The notes under the pieces: model-generated | What the model was told of the DNA's origin: nothing | Database searches by the model: none | What the model saw: only the letters and a program-made list of their open reading frames with translations | Translations under genes and position numbers: made by a program | Part shown: in pieces, positions 11,556 through 23,891 of the stretch | How positions within the stretch are numbered: position 1 is the stretch's first letter | How the letters are laid out: every line of letters begins with the position of its first letter | DNA from: Cenococcum geophilum 1.58 | Taxonomy: Eukaryota; Ascomycota; Dothideomycetes; Gloniales; Gloniaceae | NCBI GenBank assembly: GCA_001692895.1 | Contig: KV748299.1 | Coordinates: forward strand, 62,001-126,000 | DNA length: 64,000 nt | Direction: 5' to 3'

Positions 11556-12549
11556 CTAGCTCAACTACAGAGTTTATTGCTTGCGAAAGGTAATCTAGAT
11601 AAATATCGCCTGTTAAGTCCAATCTATATACTACGTTAAGGGTCTAGGGGTTCTGTAATACTATATACCAAATCCAAAGTTCCTCCTCTAGAGATAAAAG
11701 CACTGTTAGAGGTTCTAATAGAGTCTTCCAAGCAGTAGCAAAGGATTTAGATTAATATAGACGCTGCCCTTAACTGTTTGCATATTTATCTACAGCCTTC
11801 GCTAACTTTAATATTTTAGTGCTCTAAATAATAATTGCTAAAGGTATTACAAAGCCAAAAGCCGTAGATATTTTCTAAGCAGCCTTTACCTAACGTAACG
11901 AATTTCCGCTAAGAGCCATAAAATTATCTTCCGGTCCAATTTTAAAAGTCTTATCTCAGCCAATTATTTCTCACCAAATTTGTTTAAGAATTTCTTACAT
12001 TTTCGTCTAAGGCGTTTAGATTAGGGGGCGTCTTTATACAGTATCCCTGATTTTGCTTTTAAGAGCATTTCTATCTAACTTTTAATTTAGCGTAACGGGC
12101 AGAGTTAAAAGAGTAACTAGAGAGGACGGGTAAGTATAGCTCGGAAGCTAAGAACAGAGAGCTTACTAAATATGCCGTATATTTACATCCGTTAGAGTAA
12201 TAAAAGTAAAGACGTTCTTATTACTAATAATGGCTGCGGCATAGGTTATAGTAGGGCAGAAGGAAAGGATTATATACTTAATCTTATCTAGCTCTAAGCA
12301 ATAGCCTTAAACCTTTACTTAGTTATCTTTTCGTGCTAGAAATCTAATCTCTATAGACTTAGTCTAAACTGCTAGATTACTAGTACGGTATATTTTCTAT
12401 ATAGGATTAAAAGGGTTAGGGACGAATCGCGCTTTTATTTAGAACTCCTTCTTAATTCCTATATAGCTATCCATTACCTATAGGCCGGACAGGCAGATTT
12501 CGCCAATTATACTAATAGGTACTGGGTTATTCCGAGAATTAAGTAGGTA
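11556..12549 (-). pseudogene. NRPS piece 3: end of A domain, T domain, start of C domain
   Basis: On the minus strand, read from 12549 down, the sequence shows the last third of an adenylation domain: VPISIIGEICLSGL (A6/A7 region), then KIYRTSNLA near 12398-12372 (A7 'YRTGDL'), then a 'GRxDxQVKxxGxRxEL'-like A8 stretch near 12350-12290. A thiolation (carrier) domain follows, with IGPEDNFMALSGNSLR near 11955-11905 (family 'GGDSL', phosphopantetheine serine kept). Next comes the start of a condensation domain (LWIWYIVLQNP, then LDLTGDIYLDYLSQAINSVVE, about 11690-11565). It then runs into the LINE. Element B lies upstream and splits the A domain from piece 2. Scattered TAA/TAG stops show it is dead. 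It would have acted as a cytosolic peptide-assembly enzyme. The substrate cannot be read. Confidence 0.82.
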
Positions 12550-12554
12550 TACTC

Positions 12555-12921
12555 TATTACGGAGTAAGCACAAGCGGTGATTATATATTGAAGTAGGTAT
12601 TATTAAGCTATATATATAAACTGCGTAATAAAGTTAAGACGTTACGTAAGGAAAGAAGGTAGGAAACGGGAAGAAAGGGCATATATCGTTAACTTAGTTG
12701 CTTAGTTAACATATATATAGGTAGAATAGGGTTCAGGTCGTGGTCCTAGCAGAACTTAGCAGAATTTGGTAGAACTTAGCAGAATATAGCAGAATGCTAT
12801 AGATTGCCGTTAGATTGCCATCAGATTGCCGTTAAATTGCCATTTCGCGGTTAGTCTCTAATTGCTAAGTCGGTAGAAACAGGTGGACGTATGCAAGGTA
12901 TTATAGGGGTGTCCCATAATA
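12555..12921 (-). repeat. Element B 3' LTR (left)
   Basis: The LTR carries both the GGCAGAAC/TTT-like repeat array and an ATTGCCGTTAGATTGCC array, modules also found in the LTRs of A, E and (inverted) D. Confidence 0.9.
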
Positions 12922-15900
12922 GTACCCCCCCTTTAAACTCGAGCTTCTGCGAGATAGGGCTATAGTAATTCTAGGTAGAGTTTATAAAAGTCTTCCGCGG
13001 CTTATGTAAGTCCTATAGAGTTAACGGGTTCCTATAAGGACTTAGTAAAGCCTCTCCATTTCGTAAGATACATATATTGGCGTTTCTATTTATTATACTT
13101 AATATCGTCAATTCTTTTAACGAAATACTCGTTCTTACTATCTACTTTAACTAGTAGGGGAGGGTCTTATATCTATCTAGGTAGGGCGTCTAATACGGGG
13201 GCAGTAGGGTGGAGGACTGACATATGGAATACGGGGTGGATTTTAACCGTATTAGGGAGCTTCAGTTAGTAGGCATAAGGAGAGATAACCTTTTTAACCT
13301 TATAAGGGCCAGCGTTCTTCCAATTAAGTTTCTTAGTAGGTTGTTTTGTGTTCAGATTTCTTATATCTAGCTAGATAAAATTACTAATTTAATAGGCCGG
13401 TGCTGGGGTTTATTTCTTATTCGCTGCGGCTTTATAGATAGATTAAGCCTATATTATTTCATTAGTAAGGAACTGTTATAGTTCCTCCATCTTCTCTATA
13501 AATTAATTTGCTTCTACGACTTATAAGGCGTAATAAGTAGGGTAAGAAACATTACTAAAGGGTTCAAAACCCATTTGTGGGTGCTAGCCGTAATTGGCTA
13601 GGAACGGGGAGACTTTCGTGGTTTCCGAGACGGAATTATTTGCAGTAAACTTGGCGAATACAAGCCAGTTAATCTAGTTATCCTATAAATACGACGTGTA
13701 TATCTAAATATACTGTTCCATTATAGCATTTACGTATTTCGTTTGGCCATCCGTTTTTAGGTAATACGCGGTAGACAATAGTGCTTTAATACGGAGTTAA
13801 GTAGTTAGTTCTTTCCAAAATGCCGAGATAAACTAGCTACCTCTATCGGAGATAATTATTTTAGGGAGTCCGTAGAGTTTCTATACGTAATCTAGGAATA
13901 GTTGGGCAACGGTAGGCGTTAATATATTGGGGTAGGCGATTAAGTGTCTCATTTTAAATAGTTGGTCTACAACTACCATAATATTTATACAGCCTCTACT
14001 CTTAGGAAGGTCAACAATAAAGTCAATTAAGATATCCTTCTATCTTCGGTCTAGAACAGGCAGTAGCTTTAAAAGACCGTTATACGTCTTATGCGAGGCT
14101 TTAGCTCATCGGTAGGTGTAGCAGCTAAAGACGTACCTTTATATTGTGTTGTACATATTTAGCCAATAATACTCCCGTTAGAGTAGTTCCAGGGTCTTTC
14201 TTTAGCCTAGGTGGCCGGCGACAGGTAGATCGTATATATATTTAAGGAGTTTAAGCTTAAGCTTATCGTGATTAGGGATAACTAGACGGTTCCGGTAATA
14301 TAAGCGGTTTCCACAGGCTTCGTATTTACTTAGAGAAATCTTTTTAGAGCGCCTAATGCCATCTTGCATTAGCTTAAGCGTCTCTTAGATAAACTTGTTA
14401 TTTGGGTATTTATTAACTATAATCTATTCAATCAATTAATTAGTTATTTTAAGGACGTATACCATAAGATCTTTAGTAGGAGGGTTAAATAGTTTAGGGC
14501 GAAGTAGGGTCTAATTTTAGTAAGAGCGTGCTTCTTCTAGGGCTAGCGCGTCTTATAAGCGTCGGGTTAGGGTATTGGGCTTCTAACCTTAGACGCCTAG
14601 GCGGTACGTAATTAAGAATTGGAAACAAGATAGATATTCTAACTAGCAGGCCTAACGATAACTCAGCTATTTTATAGTCGTAAAGTACTATAGGTTCTTA
14701 TAGTCGCTAAGGACCTTAATCGGAAATCCAGCGCCTTCTAGTTCGGGTCGCTATTGTTTAAAACACCTAATAATAGCTAACAATTCCTTATCATAGATCT
14801 CGTAGTTATATTCAGCTAGGCTTAGTCGTTTTAAGAAGTATGCTATAGGGTGCAATACTCTATCCTCGTTATATTAAGACAAGATGCCTCCGGTAACATA
14901 GTTAGATAAGTCAGCTTCTATAACACTTATTTAGTTTAGGTTAAAGTATTAGAGCATAGGCGCAGTAGTAAACATAACCTTTAGATAGGCAAAGGCCTTC
15001 TTATATTCCTTATTAAAGATAAAGACTTTATCCTTTTAGGTTAGAGCTATAAGGGGTAAAACCAGGGCGGAGAAGTTATTAATAAACCGTTGGTAGAAAT
15101 TAGCAAATCCTATAAAGGCTCTTACATCCTTAACGTTCTTAGGTTCTTACCAGTTTACAATTACTTCGACTTTCTTTAGGTCTATTTGTATACCGTTTAT
15201 AGAAATAAGGAGTCCAAGGTATAGGACTTCCGTTTTATAGAACTCGCATTTATCTATATCTAATTATAGACCAGCTCCGTATAGGGCTTATAGGACGAGG
15301 TTAACGTATTTCCGATATTTAGTTAGGTTATTACTGTATATCAGGATATCGTCAATATAAGCAGTACAGAAGATGTCCAGGTAGGGGCGCAGGGTATTAT
15401 TTACATAATGTTAAAACGAGCTTAGAGCGTTTATAAGGCCAAAGGGTGTTACTAAGTACTTAAATAGTCCATATTAGGTACAAAATGCAGTAAGCCATTC
15501 GTCCCCTTTTACAATGCGGAGACGGTTAAATGCAGAAATAATATCAAGCTTCGTATGGTAACGAGCCTTACTTAGTTGGTTTAGCATCTCTTATATTAAC
15601 GGGATCAGATATTAGTTCTTAACGGTAACGGCATTAAGAGCTTAGTAGTCTACACAGAAGCGTAGACCGCCGCTAGGTTTCTTAACAAAGATCACTAGTG
15701 CGGCTATAGGTAACAAACTTGCTCTAATAAATCCTTTGCTTAGGTTCTCGTCTAAATACTTTTATAGCACTTAGAGTTTATTTTAGGACATCCCGTATAA
15801 GGGTCCAAATCCAGGCTACTTTCCTTCTTTAAGTATAATCTTATAGTCGTATAGTCGGTATTCTAGTAGCTTATTAGCTTCCTTTTATAAGAATGCATCT

Positions 15901-18151
15901 AGGCAATAATAATACTCTATTAGTACCTTTATAGTAGGGTTAGTGTACTTCTTTAGTGCCAAGGCCTTCTTAATATCGGCCATTATAACAGCGAAGATCG
16001 TATACTCGGGTTTCTTAGTAAGTTGCGCTAATAGGGTAGCTCCAATCATGCGGATATCTAGGGTACCGAGCTCGCTTGGATTATCTATAGTTTCTTATTT
16101 AGGTTTAGGTTTAATATTAGGTACGGAGTTAGTATTAAATTTGGGTTCAGGTTCTTCAAAAATCCTTTTTATAGTTAGATACCAGTCCTTCTAATATCTT
16201 TATATAGTAAGCTTAAGCTTCTACCTATCTTTAGGCAGTATAGTGCTTAGGGCCAATTCGTGGAGTTTAGTGGAATTCCCGGATCCTTAATAGATGTTGG
16301 TAGAAATCTTACGCTAGTGGAATTCGGTGGAATTCCTAGGTTAGTAGAATCTAGTAGGTTCCTTAGGCGCGGGGTAAACATTAGTAGAAATCTTAGGCTA
16401 GTAGATCTTAGCGGATTCCCTAGATTTTAGTTTAGAGTTAAGGCGGTACGTTATATAACACTTCTACTTGCAACAGGAGGCGGTAAATAAAAGCTTAAGG
16501 TTGTTTTAATTAATAGTTACCTTATATAGCTTCATCCAGGGTTATCTAAGGATTACTAGGTAACCTAGGGTAGTAACAAAAAGCTTAATTAGTTCTTTGT
16601 GGTTTAGGTATTAAAGTCTTAGGGCTACCACATAGGTAATACGGCCTAAGACGGTGCGTTTACCATTAAATCCAAATACGTTAATATACCGGTTAAGGGG
16701 GATTAAGGTAAAACTATTATCTTACGCAAAGATCTTATTAATAAATCCTATACCGCTAGCTCCTATATTAATTAGGATTCAAGCGTTAGCCTTTTAACCA
16801 TTCTACTAAAGGCGGTAGTTAATAGTTATACTACGGTCCTAAGAGTCGGAGTTCGTAACGTCAAATGCGTTTAACGAGATCCTATAGCAGAGCCGTCCCG
16901 GGAAGCGACTTAGCTCTAGGACCTTCCTTTTAGAGGCAATTAGGGCGGGGTTCTTATAGGACGTTAGTTAGAGCTTCGTCCTTATAAGTAATGCTTACTA
17001 AACATAGGGCTAGAACCAGATAAAGATTGGGGACGGTAACCAGAAGATTAATATAGTGAACGGCTGCCAGTGCTAGCCGTTTATAAATCATTTCGGGGTA
17101 TAGGGACGGAGCAGTGGTTTAAGAGGTGGGAGCCACTTCCACATTTAAAGCAGAGGCCTAGCTTAATACATTATTCTTATTTAGAGGACCCTAACGGGGC
17201 GTATCCTAGGGTCCTAGTGTCAATATCTATAGCGTCAGGGTGCTTAAGTTAAGACAATAACTTAGTAGGCGTTCGCGGGGTTATTATATTATACTAATAA
17301 ACGGGCTTTAGTATAAGGCGTAGTATATCATTATACCGTTTATTAATAACGTTTGCGCAGGCGTTAAGAGTTTCCGGGAGGTCTACGCCTATTAGGGAGG
17401 TTTTCAGTTTAGGGCTTAGGGATTTAATAAGGCTATTAATTAGTGCGGAGTCATTCCAGCCTGTTTCCTTTGTATAGTGGTTGAATTCGGAAAAGTATAC
17501 TAGGAAACTTTTCTTTTCTTAAGTCATTTAGTTTATCTTTCATTAAGCGGTAGCTTAGCGGTTTGGGTTACCGTACATAGCTTCAAGAAGTGTGACTAGG
17601 CTTTATACTAAGTTTGGTTAAAGAGGTTTAACAAGGTCAGCTATATCTCCTCCTAGTCGACTTAGGGCGTAATAGAGTCAGTTAGCTTCGGTTAGGTAGC
17701 GGTCAGCATTACCAGTTAGCTTATTCTTAAGCCGGCTTAAAAATAACCGAAGCTTTTATCATTTACCGGTAAATACTAGGGGGTCTAGTAGTTTCTCAGA
17801 TCGTTTCGGTGCGGTAGTCGGCTCTATAGAGTAAGTAACTACTACTAATTCGGGGCTTGCGTTCCACGTATTCATCTCCGGAGATAGCATTCGGTCTTAG
17901 GGCCTTAATATAGGCATCTTAAGGATACGGACTTCTTCTTAAAGTGCTTTAATTAATTGTTATTATCGTACTTCTTATTCGGCTTACTATTAAGTTAAAG
18001 TAGCTTAGTGCTATACAAGGGCGTCCATAAAGGACTTCTATATACCTGCTAATTATTCTCGGAGTATAGCTATAATAGCATCGGCCGTTATAGGGGCTTT
18101 AGGGTCGTTCTACATTTTCGGAGGGTAGTGTAAGTTTTTAACGCAACGTAG

Positions 18152-18520
18152 TGTTACGGAGTAAGCATAAGCGGTAATAATATATAGCGAAGTAGGTATT
18201 ATTAAGCTATATACATAAACTGCGTAATAAAGTCAAGACGTTGCGTAAGGAAAGAAGGTAGGAAACGGGAAGAAAGGGCATATATCGTTAACTTAGTTAC
18301 TTAGTTAACACGTATATAGGCAGAATAGGGTTCAGGTTATAGTCCTGGCAGAACTTAGCAGAATTTAGTAGAACTTGGCAGAATATAGCAGAATGCCGTA
18401 AATTGCCGTTAGATTGCCATCAGATTGCCGTTAGATTGCCATTTCGCGGTTAGTCTCTAATTGCTAAGTCGGTGGAAACAGGTAGATGTGTGCAAGGTGT
18501 CATGGGGGTGTCCCATAACA
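18152..18520 (-). repeat. Element B 5' LTR (right)
   Basis: This LTR runs TGTTACGG to CCCATAACA in plus-strand reading and is followed by target duplication TACTC. It is the better-preserved copy. Confidence 0.9.
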
Positions 18521-18525
18521 TACTC

Positions 18526-21500
18526 CTACTCTTAGAATAGTATTGCCTAGTGTAACCATCTCTCTAGGTCTTAAAAGCTTAAATAAAGCACTAATTGTGT
18601 ATTTATAGGGGCTATACAAGTTATAAACCCGCCAATTACCCGCCTAATAATTTAATAGGCTCTATAGAATAGCTTTACTAGTAAAGAGAATCGTGTCTAA
18701 GTTATAAAGGTCGTTCGGAGAATAGACTAAAAGAAATAATAGAGTAATTATAGTGGCATTAGCTTGTGTAAGGTAGGCGTAAGGGTTAGCAGGATCTCTT
18801 AGGATTAGAGTAGCTCCATAATAAATAGTACCAAAAATCTCAGCTATACTAATATTAAATCCACCAGAGAACATCTAGGCATACTTTCTACTAGGCGTAG
18901 TATACATTCTAGCGGGTTTATAAGAGAGATATAATACCACTATATTATAATTTACCTTAACGCCTTTTAGAATACTAGTAGAACCTAACGTAAATATTAT
19001 ATAGGCAATATCGCTTAATTTAGTAAAAGTAGGAAGACGTTTTGTATACGCAGCTAATAATAGGTTAAGAATCTTATTAAGAGATAATATTGGGATTTCG
19101 CCCGCCAGGAATATATCCTAGCATAGTCGGTTTAGAATAATACATAGTACCGCACGAGCAGCCCTAGTAATAATCTCCCTTTATTAGCGGGGTAGTTTTA
19201 TATTAAGGGGTATATAAACTGCACCAGCTTTTATAATAGAAAAAACGCCAATAAGCTAGTGTAATAAATTATTACTAACTATTGTAACAGCGTCTCTAGG
19301 CTTTACAGTCTTAGCGATATGTTATACTATATAATTTCCAGTCTAATTAAGTTAGTAATACGTTAATAATTATATTAGCGACTTAACAGCCACTAAGTCA
19401 GGCTATTGGTCCACTGCTTATTCTAAGAAATCCTTTAGATTAGTTAGCCTGGTATATTTATCTAAAAACTAATATAAGTTTTATATTAAAGATACGTATT
19501 TAACAGGATCTAACATCCTACTACAAATGTCTTAAACGAGATTATATTTAACGTCTATTATGGCGAGAATAAGATTATAGAAGTACTTTAGTATCTAGTT
19601 AATAATTAGGGCTTTATATAAAGAAGTATCGAATAAAGCATAAAGAACTAATCTATTCTCATTTTTCTTAATAAGGATTATAAGTCTAAATTCTGGAATA
19701 TCTTTACGGTTAAGTTCCTATAACCCTTATTCTCCTCTTTTAATAGTTAAGAATTCTAGTAGATTATACTCTAGAAATAGGATTATATTAAAGATCTATA
19801 AGTAACTTCTAGGTATAACCTCTTTAAATGCTTCAGCAGCTAACCACTAATAGTTACTTATTTTTAGCAAAGTTCTTTAAATCTGGTTTAGAAGCGCTCC
19901 TTAAGATTTTATATCTTGTAAATTAACTAGAAAGGGGTATGTGCTAATAAGAGGACCACTATTTGTTCTATAGATAAAATAGGAAAATTATAACTAGAGA
20001 ATATAGAACTAAAGGCTACTTAATCCTTTAATATATATACGGAGAGCAATAAAGCCTAGGTACTATATATAACTACTATAGGTAATACTCTAAGATTATA
20101 AGCGCCTCGGTTAACCTAAGGCAATAAAAGATCTAGGTTTACATATTCTTTATCCAATAATGACTTTTTGTAGAACGGCTTTAGTAGATTTAATTAGGTG
20201 CCCTTAAGATAGCGTTTTATAGTACTATTCTAAAACGCTTTTATATCTCCGCGTATCCTAGCAATATAGACTTAGGAATCTTAAGCGAACTCCTAAAACT
20301 AAGGAGGATCTAGAAGAGATTTTCTTAATAAGACTAACTAAACTTTCTAGGTAATAACGCTTATTAACTACCCGTTAACTTAACTATAATAAATAAGCTA
20401 AAGAAGGATAGCTTTATAGCCCAGAACTATAATTAGCCAGAAAGCGTTAACTGGATTAAAGATATATCCTTAGTAGATATTACTTGTCAGATTAAATAGG
20501 GCTAATAATTCTTCCTCAACCGTGTATTCTAGCTGCTTAGTAGTAATATAGTTCTACCTCTAATTATATTTATAGCGGGCCTTAAGCTTCTGCAACCTAT
20601 TTATAATATTAAAAGACGTCTAAAATATTAAATATCTAGCTAATACAATCTCCTAGGCGTACCTAAATTGCTTTATATCGAATAATTAGTAGGTTATATT
20701 TAACAACACTAATACTAGCATATATCCTATAGTGGGGCTATAAAGCGAGGAACGTATAATGCCTAGTTAGACTAGAGTAATAGGTATATTAGATTTAAGC
20801 AGATAGAGAACGTCTTTTTTCAGTTATGTAAGGGCCGCTTTATTATAATTAGGCTCGGGGGTTTATTATATTTCTATTAACTCTGTAGATATAGAAGTTA
20901 AATTAGGAAGTAAAAAAAGCCGTATTAGAGAAATAGATAGTTGCTATATATAAAGATAAGAAAGAACTCTAATAGCAGACAGTAAGTTGCCACTAAGGTC
21001 CCAGAAAGAAGAATCTTCAGAAATATCTACTACGGGTAGAGATAATGCGATAGATATCGCGGTCTTTAAGATATTTATATTCGTTGTAGCGCGTTATACT
21101 AATTTAGTAGTATTAGAAATACTAGAGTTAAGCTATATCCTAAATAAGTGGACGTCCACTTTTCCATTTAGTGTTAGCGGTAGGAAAGTAACAGCTCTAA
21201 TATAGTCCGGGACATAAAACTTGTCATAGTAATCCAAAAGTATTAGGCGTACTTTAAATAGATCCACTCTAAGAGGCGACAGAAATGCCATAAGCCTTTC
21301 GCGATGTATAAAGGCTATAGCAGCTTAGATCTTAGGTATCTCCAGGAGCGTAGGGACAACCTTAACTTTAAGGTTAATTAAGAAGCCCCAATTCTTAATA
21401 AGGCTATCTTTGCGGCCTAAGAAAATGATACTATATAGTGTTTGTCTTCCAAAATCTAAAGTCTTATAAATCCGTAAACCATTCCACTCTATAAACTTTT

Positions 21501-21532
21501 CTTTTATCATGCCGTCGTTCTTAAAATAGCCA
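18526..21532 (-). pseudogene. NRPS piece 2: A end, T, C, and start of next A
   Basis: Read downward on the minus strand. First comes the end of an adenylation domain (FLGRKDSLIKNWGFLINL, about 21440-21375, an A8-like block; LPLTLNGKVD, an A10-like block, near 21190-21155). A carrier domain follows (DISEDSSFWDLSGNLLSAI, about 21032-20975, family 'GGxS', serine position altered). A long condensation-type domain runs about 20940-19450, poorly conserved, and I could not fix its HHxxxDG motif. Then the N-terminal half of a second A domain: GVFSIIKAGAVYIPL near 19240-19195, the A3-like block AYIIFTLGSTSILKGV near 19005-18960, and GGFNISIAEIFGTI near 18865-18825. Element B interrupts the second A domain at 18520. 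The hAT transposon interrupts the first one upstream. Stops are RIP-type. Specificity cannot be inferred. Confidence 0.82.
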
Positions 21533-21779
21533 ATCGCCACTAGTGCTGCCAACAATCAAATATCCTGATTGATTGGCGGGATATTTAATTGATTGACGCA
21601 CAGGCCGTATTTGATTAAAGCTAGCCTAATTGACGGCTAATTTAATTAAACTTCTAATCAATTATTTAGCTAGGGGGTTGTCCTAGCAACGTGCCGCGAT
21701 ATAGTAGCAGAAAGAACAAAAGGTAAGATATTAAGCTCATTAATTGCAAGAATTCGCTAGAATTCGCTTTAATTTACAA

Positions 21780-23694
21780 AATCTGCCTTTAGCTAGTGCC
21801 TCTAATACTTACTAGCCTCTATAACCTCTGCTCCTAAGTAATTTCGCTTATCCGTAATAAGCCTTTTAGCCGCTGGGAACACGCGTTCTACCTTACTACT
21901 TATTGCTAGTATTAAGAATATGTTAAATGCCATATATGCAAGGATAGGAAAGTTAGTTTAATGCTCCTTCTACTATATAAGCAGGTCCTTAATTAATAGA
22001 AGCCGGTAATTAAAAGACCTTAGATAGGTATTAAGCTCCAGACTATCTATATCCTTCTTCTTCTGCTTATAATACTTCCGTAATAGGTAATTAACTAAGA
22101 ATTCGTCGTATGTAAGGTAGGAAGATTTTGCATTATTTGGCTAATTCTTAAAGTTAAAGGCGGAATTAATATTAGGAACCTTTTTATAATAACTTAGGAA
22201 AAGGTCTTTAAATACCTTCCTTGCGGTCTTAACCCAACTTAGATGCTCTGCCTACTTATCCTTAAAGTACTTAAATCGCCGTATAGGGTAAAGGATAATA
22301 GCTATAACGTAAAGAGGTAAGAAATCTATTAGCTTAAAGTACTTCTTAAGCTTTAGCCAGGCCGTGTTAATACCAGTATTGTAGTGCTTAGTTCGTTTAA
22401 AATCGGCATTAGACTTATTAATCTCCTTCTGCGCCTTCTTGAGAATATTATATATAAAGTTTATACTATAGAGAACTCTCTATAGTGCGCTATATTGTCC
22501 CTCTTAACTAACTTATTATACTTAACCTTCCTCTTATTTACAAAGCTCCCAAAAGGGAACTAGTATTTTTTACTACCTAATTAGGTCCTCCTAATTAGCC
22601 TCTTATAGAAAGTCTTATTAAAGGTTATAGGCACCCTACTAGTTTAGAAGTTTCTAGTGGGTTTAGTAAAGGGTAATAGCAGCACGTAGTTTAATTGCTA
22701 GCATTTATTAGTATAATAGCTAATATAAATTATAATAACTTAGACGAATGGCTCTAAACCGAGCCTTAAATAATTGCTATCTTTATAATACTAAATTAAG
22801 GAAAAGAAGAAGGGGTTACTAAGACCGATGTAAATAAATTTATATAGCTAACCGTTAAGGCTTATTATATAGTATACCTAAGTTATATAGGTTACTATAA
22901 GCGCTACTATAGGAATATACGGTATAAGTTACCAGCTGGCAACTTATAGTGACTTATTACGGCCGTAAAGAGCCAAGAAATAGCGCGTAGTATAATACCC
23001 CTAGTAGTAACTAAGAATGGCAATATGTAATATAGTAATATGCGGTATAATAGCAATATGCGGTATATTGTGGCAATATAGCGGCAATATAGTAAATAAT
23101 GTGCTCTAGTACCGTTATATAAATAAAAGAAATAGGATATACCACGAGAAATTATAGCCTTAGTTAAATTCTACTAAATTCCTCTATCTATAAGAAGCTA
23201 GTAATATTAGAAGTCTTCCTCCTAGCACTCTCTAAATGTTATTATCCTTATTAAATTATAGTTAATATAGATATAGATATTATAGAGCTTGCCAATTGGG
23301 CCTATACTATTCTAAATTTTAAATACTTTATCGTATAAAGCACTAGCTAGCTTCCACTTAAGCTTACTAACGCCCTTACTAAATAGTAAGGCCTTAATAA
23401 CTAGGTTAATAATATAACCAAGATATCGTAGGTGTAAATGGCCAACATTAATATTAAACCGAGTTGCTAGCTCCTTTAGCATAGTATTATTATCTGTAGC
23501 ATTATCCATTATAAACGCCCCAAGATTCTGGCCAATCTTGTAGTTAGTAATAACATTAGCTATAATTTCTACAATTAATTGGCTAGATTTTGCTCTATTT
23601 ACTTTCCGGAAACCTAGAAGATAGTACTTAAGCTTATACTCCTCACTAATAAAGTAAGCGCATATCGCTATATACTCGTCACGATTTAGAGAGC
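21780..23694 (-). pseudogene. hAT transposase, catalytic and dimerisation parts
   Basis: The minus strand carries the hAT signature block MDNATDNNTMLKELA at 23509-23465 (family 'DNAxxNxxM'), then LRYLGYIINLVIKALLF near 23425-23375 (family 'CxxHxxNLxxKALLF', cysteine and histidine altered). Further down are FKDLFLSYYKKVPN near 22220-22180 and the C-terminal dimerisation block KVERVFPAAKRLITDKRN near 21890-21840. Upstream FYISEEYKLKYYLLGF-like sequence at 23660-23610 matches the typical 'hFIDxxYKLxxFLLG' strand. Many RIP stops are present. Between ~23160 and ~22800 the hAT match fades and short tandem GCAATATGCGGTAT words and a palindrome appear, possibly a small secondary insertion. Confidence 0.85.
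22924..22947. repeat. 24-bp near-perfect palindrome
   Basis: The centre CCAGCTGG is flanked by ATAAGTTA / CAACTTAT, with a single mismatched pair explainable by one RIP change. It lies in the poorly matching middle of the hAT transposase, next to several GCAATATGCGGTATA-like words (23010-23090). Confidence 0.6.
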
Positions 23695-23699
23695 GCTAG

Positions 23700-23891
23700 T
23701 GTCACGGGACGGGGCAGTGGCTACAAGACGTATGTATTCGAGGAGTCTACAAGACGTTGCGCGATCAATCGTAAGGGTCGAGGGCGTAAGGAGGTGATAT
23801 ACCTACGCGTAGCTGACATAAGCTGTACGCGAGGTGTACGCGAGAGCACGGGGCTCTCCTATGGAGGCCCCTGCGGTGGGGTTCTGTAACA
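23700..23891 (-). repeat. Element C 3' LTR (left)
   Basis: 192 bp, GC-rich, nearly free of RIP-type change. It contains a repeated TACAAGACGT word and GTACGCGAGGTGTACGCGAG. A run of Cs follows at 23895, the complementary polypurine tract. Confidence 0.92.

Larger units (their letters stand above)
12555..18520 (-). mobile_element. Element B: Ty3/gypsy chromovirus, RIP-decayed fossil
   Basis: This is a full-length element on the minus strand with LTRs of about 367 and 369 bp and target duplication TACTC (12550-12554, 18521-18525). The polypurine tract lies next to the left LTR, confirming the orientation. Parts from right to left are gag (about 18100-17100), protease (about 16850-16500), reverse transcriptase (about 15760-15060), RNase H (about 15010-14560), integrase (about 14230-13600) and a chromodomain (about 13150-12960). 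A run of TGGAATTC-like words lies at about 16260-16440. It has several dozen RIP-type breaks. The LTRs differ at about two dozen sites by eye, nearly all transitions. It is inserted in the A domain of the NRPS. Confidence 0.9.
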
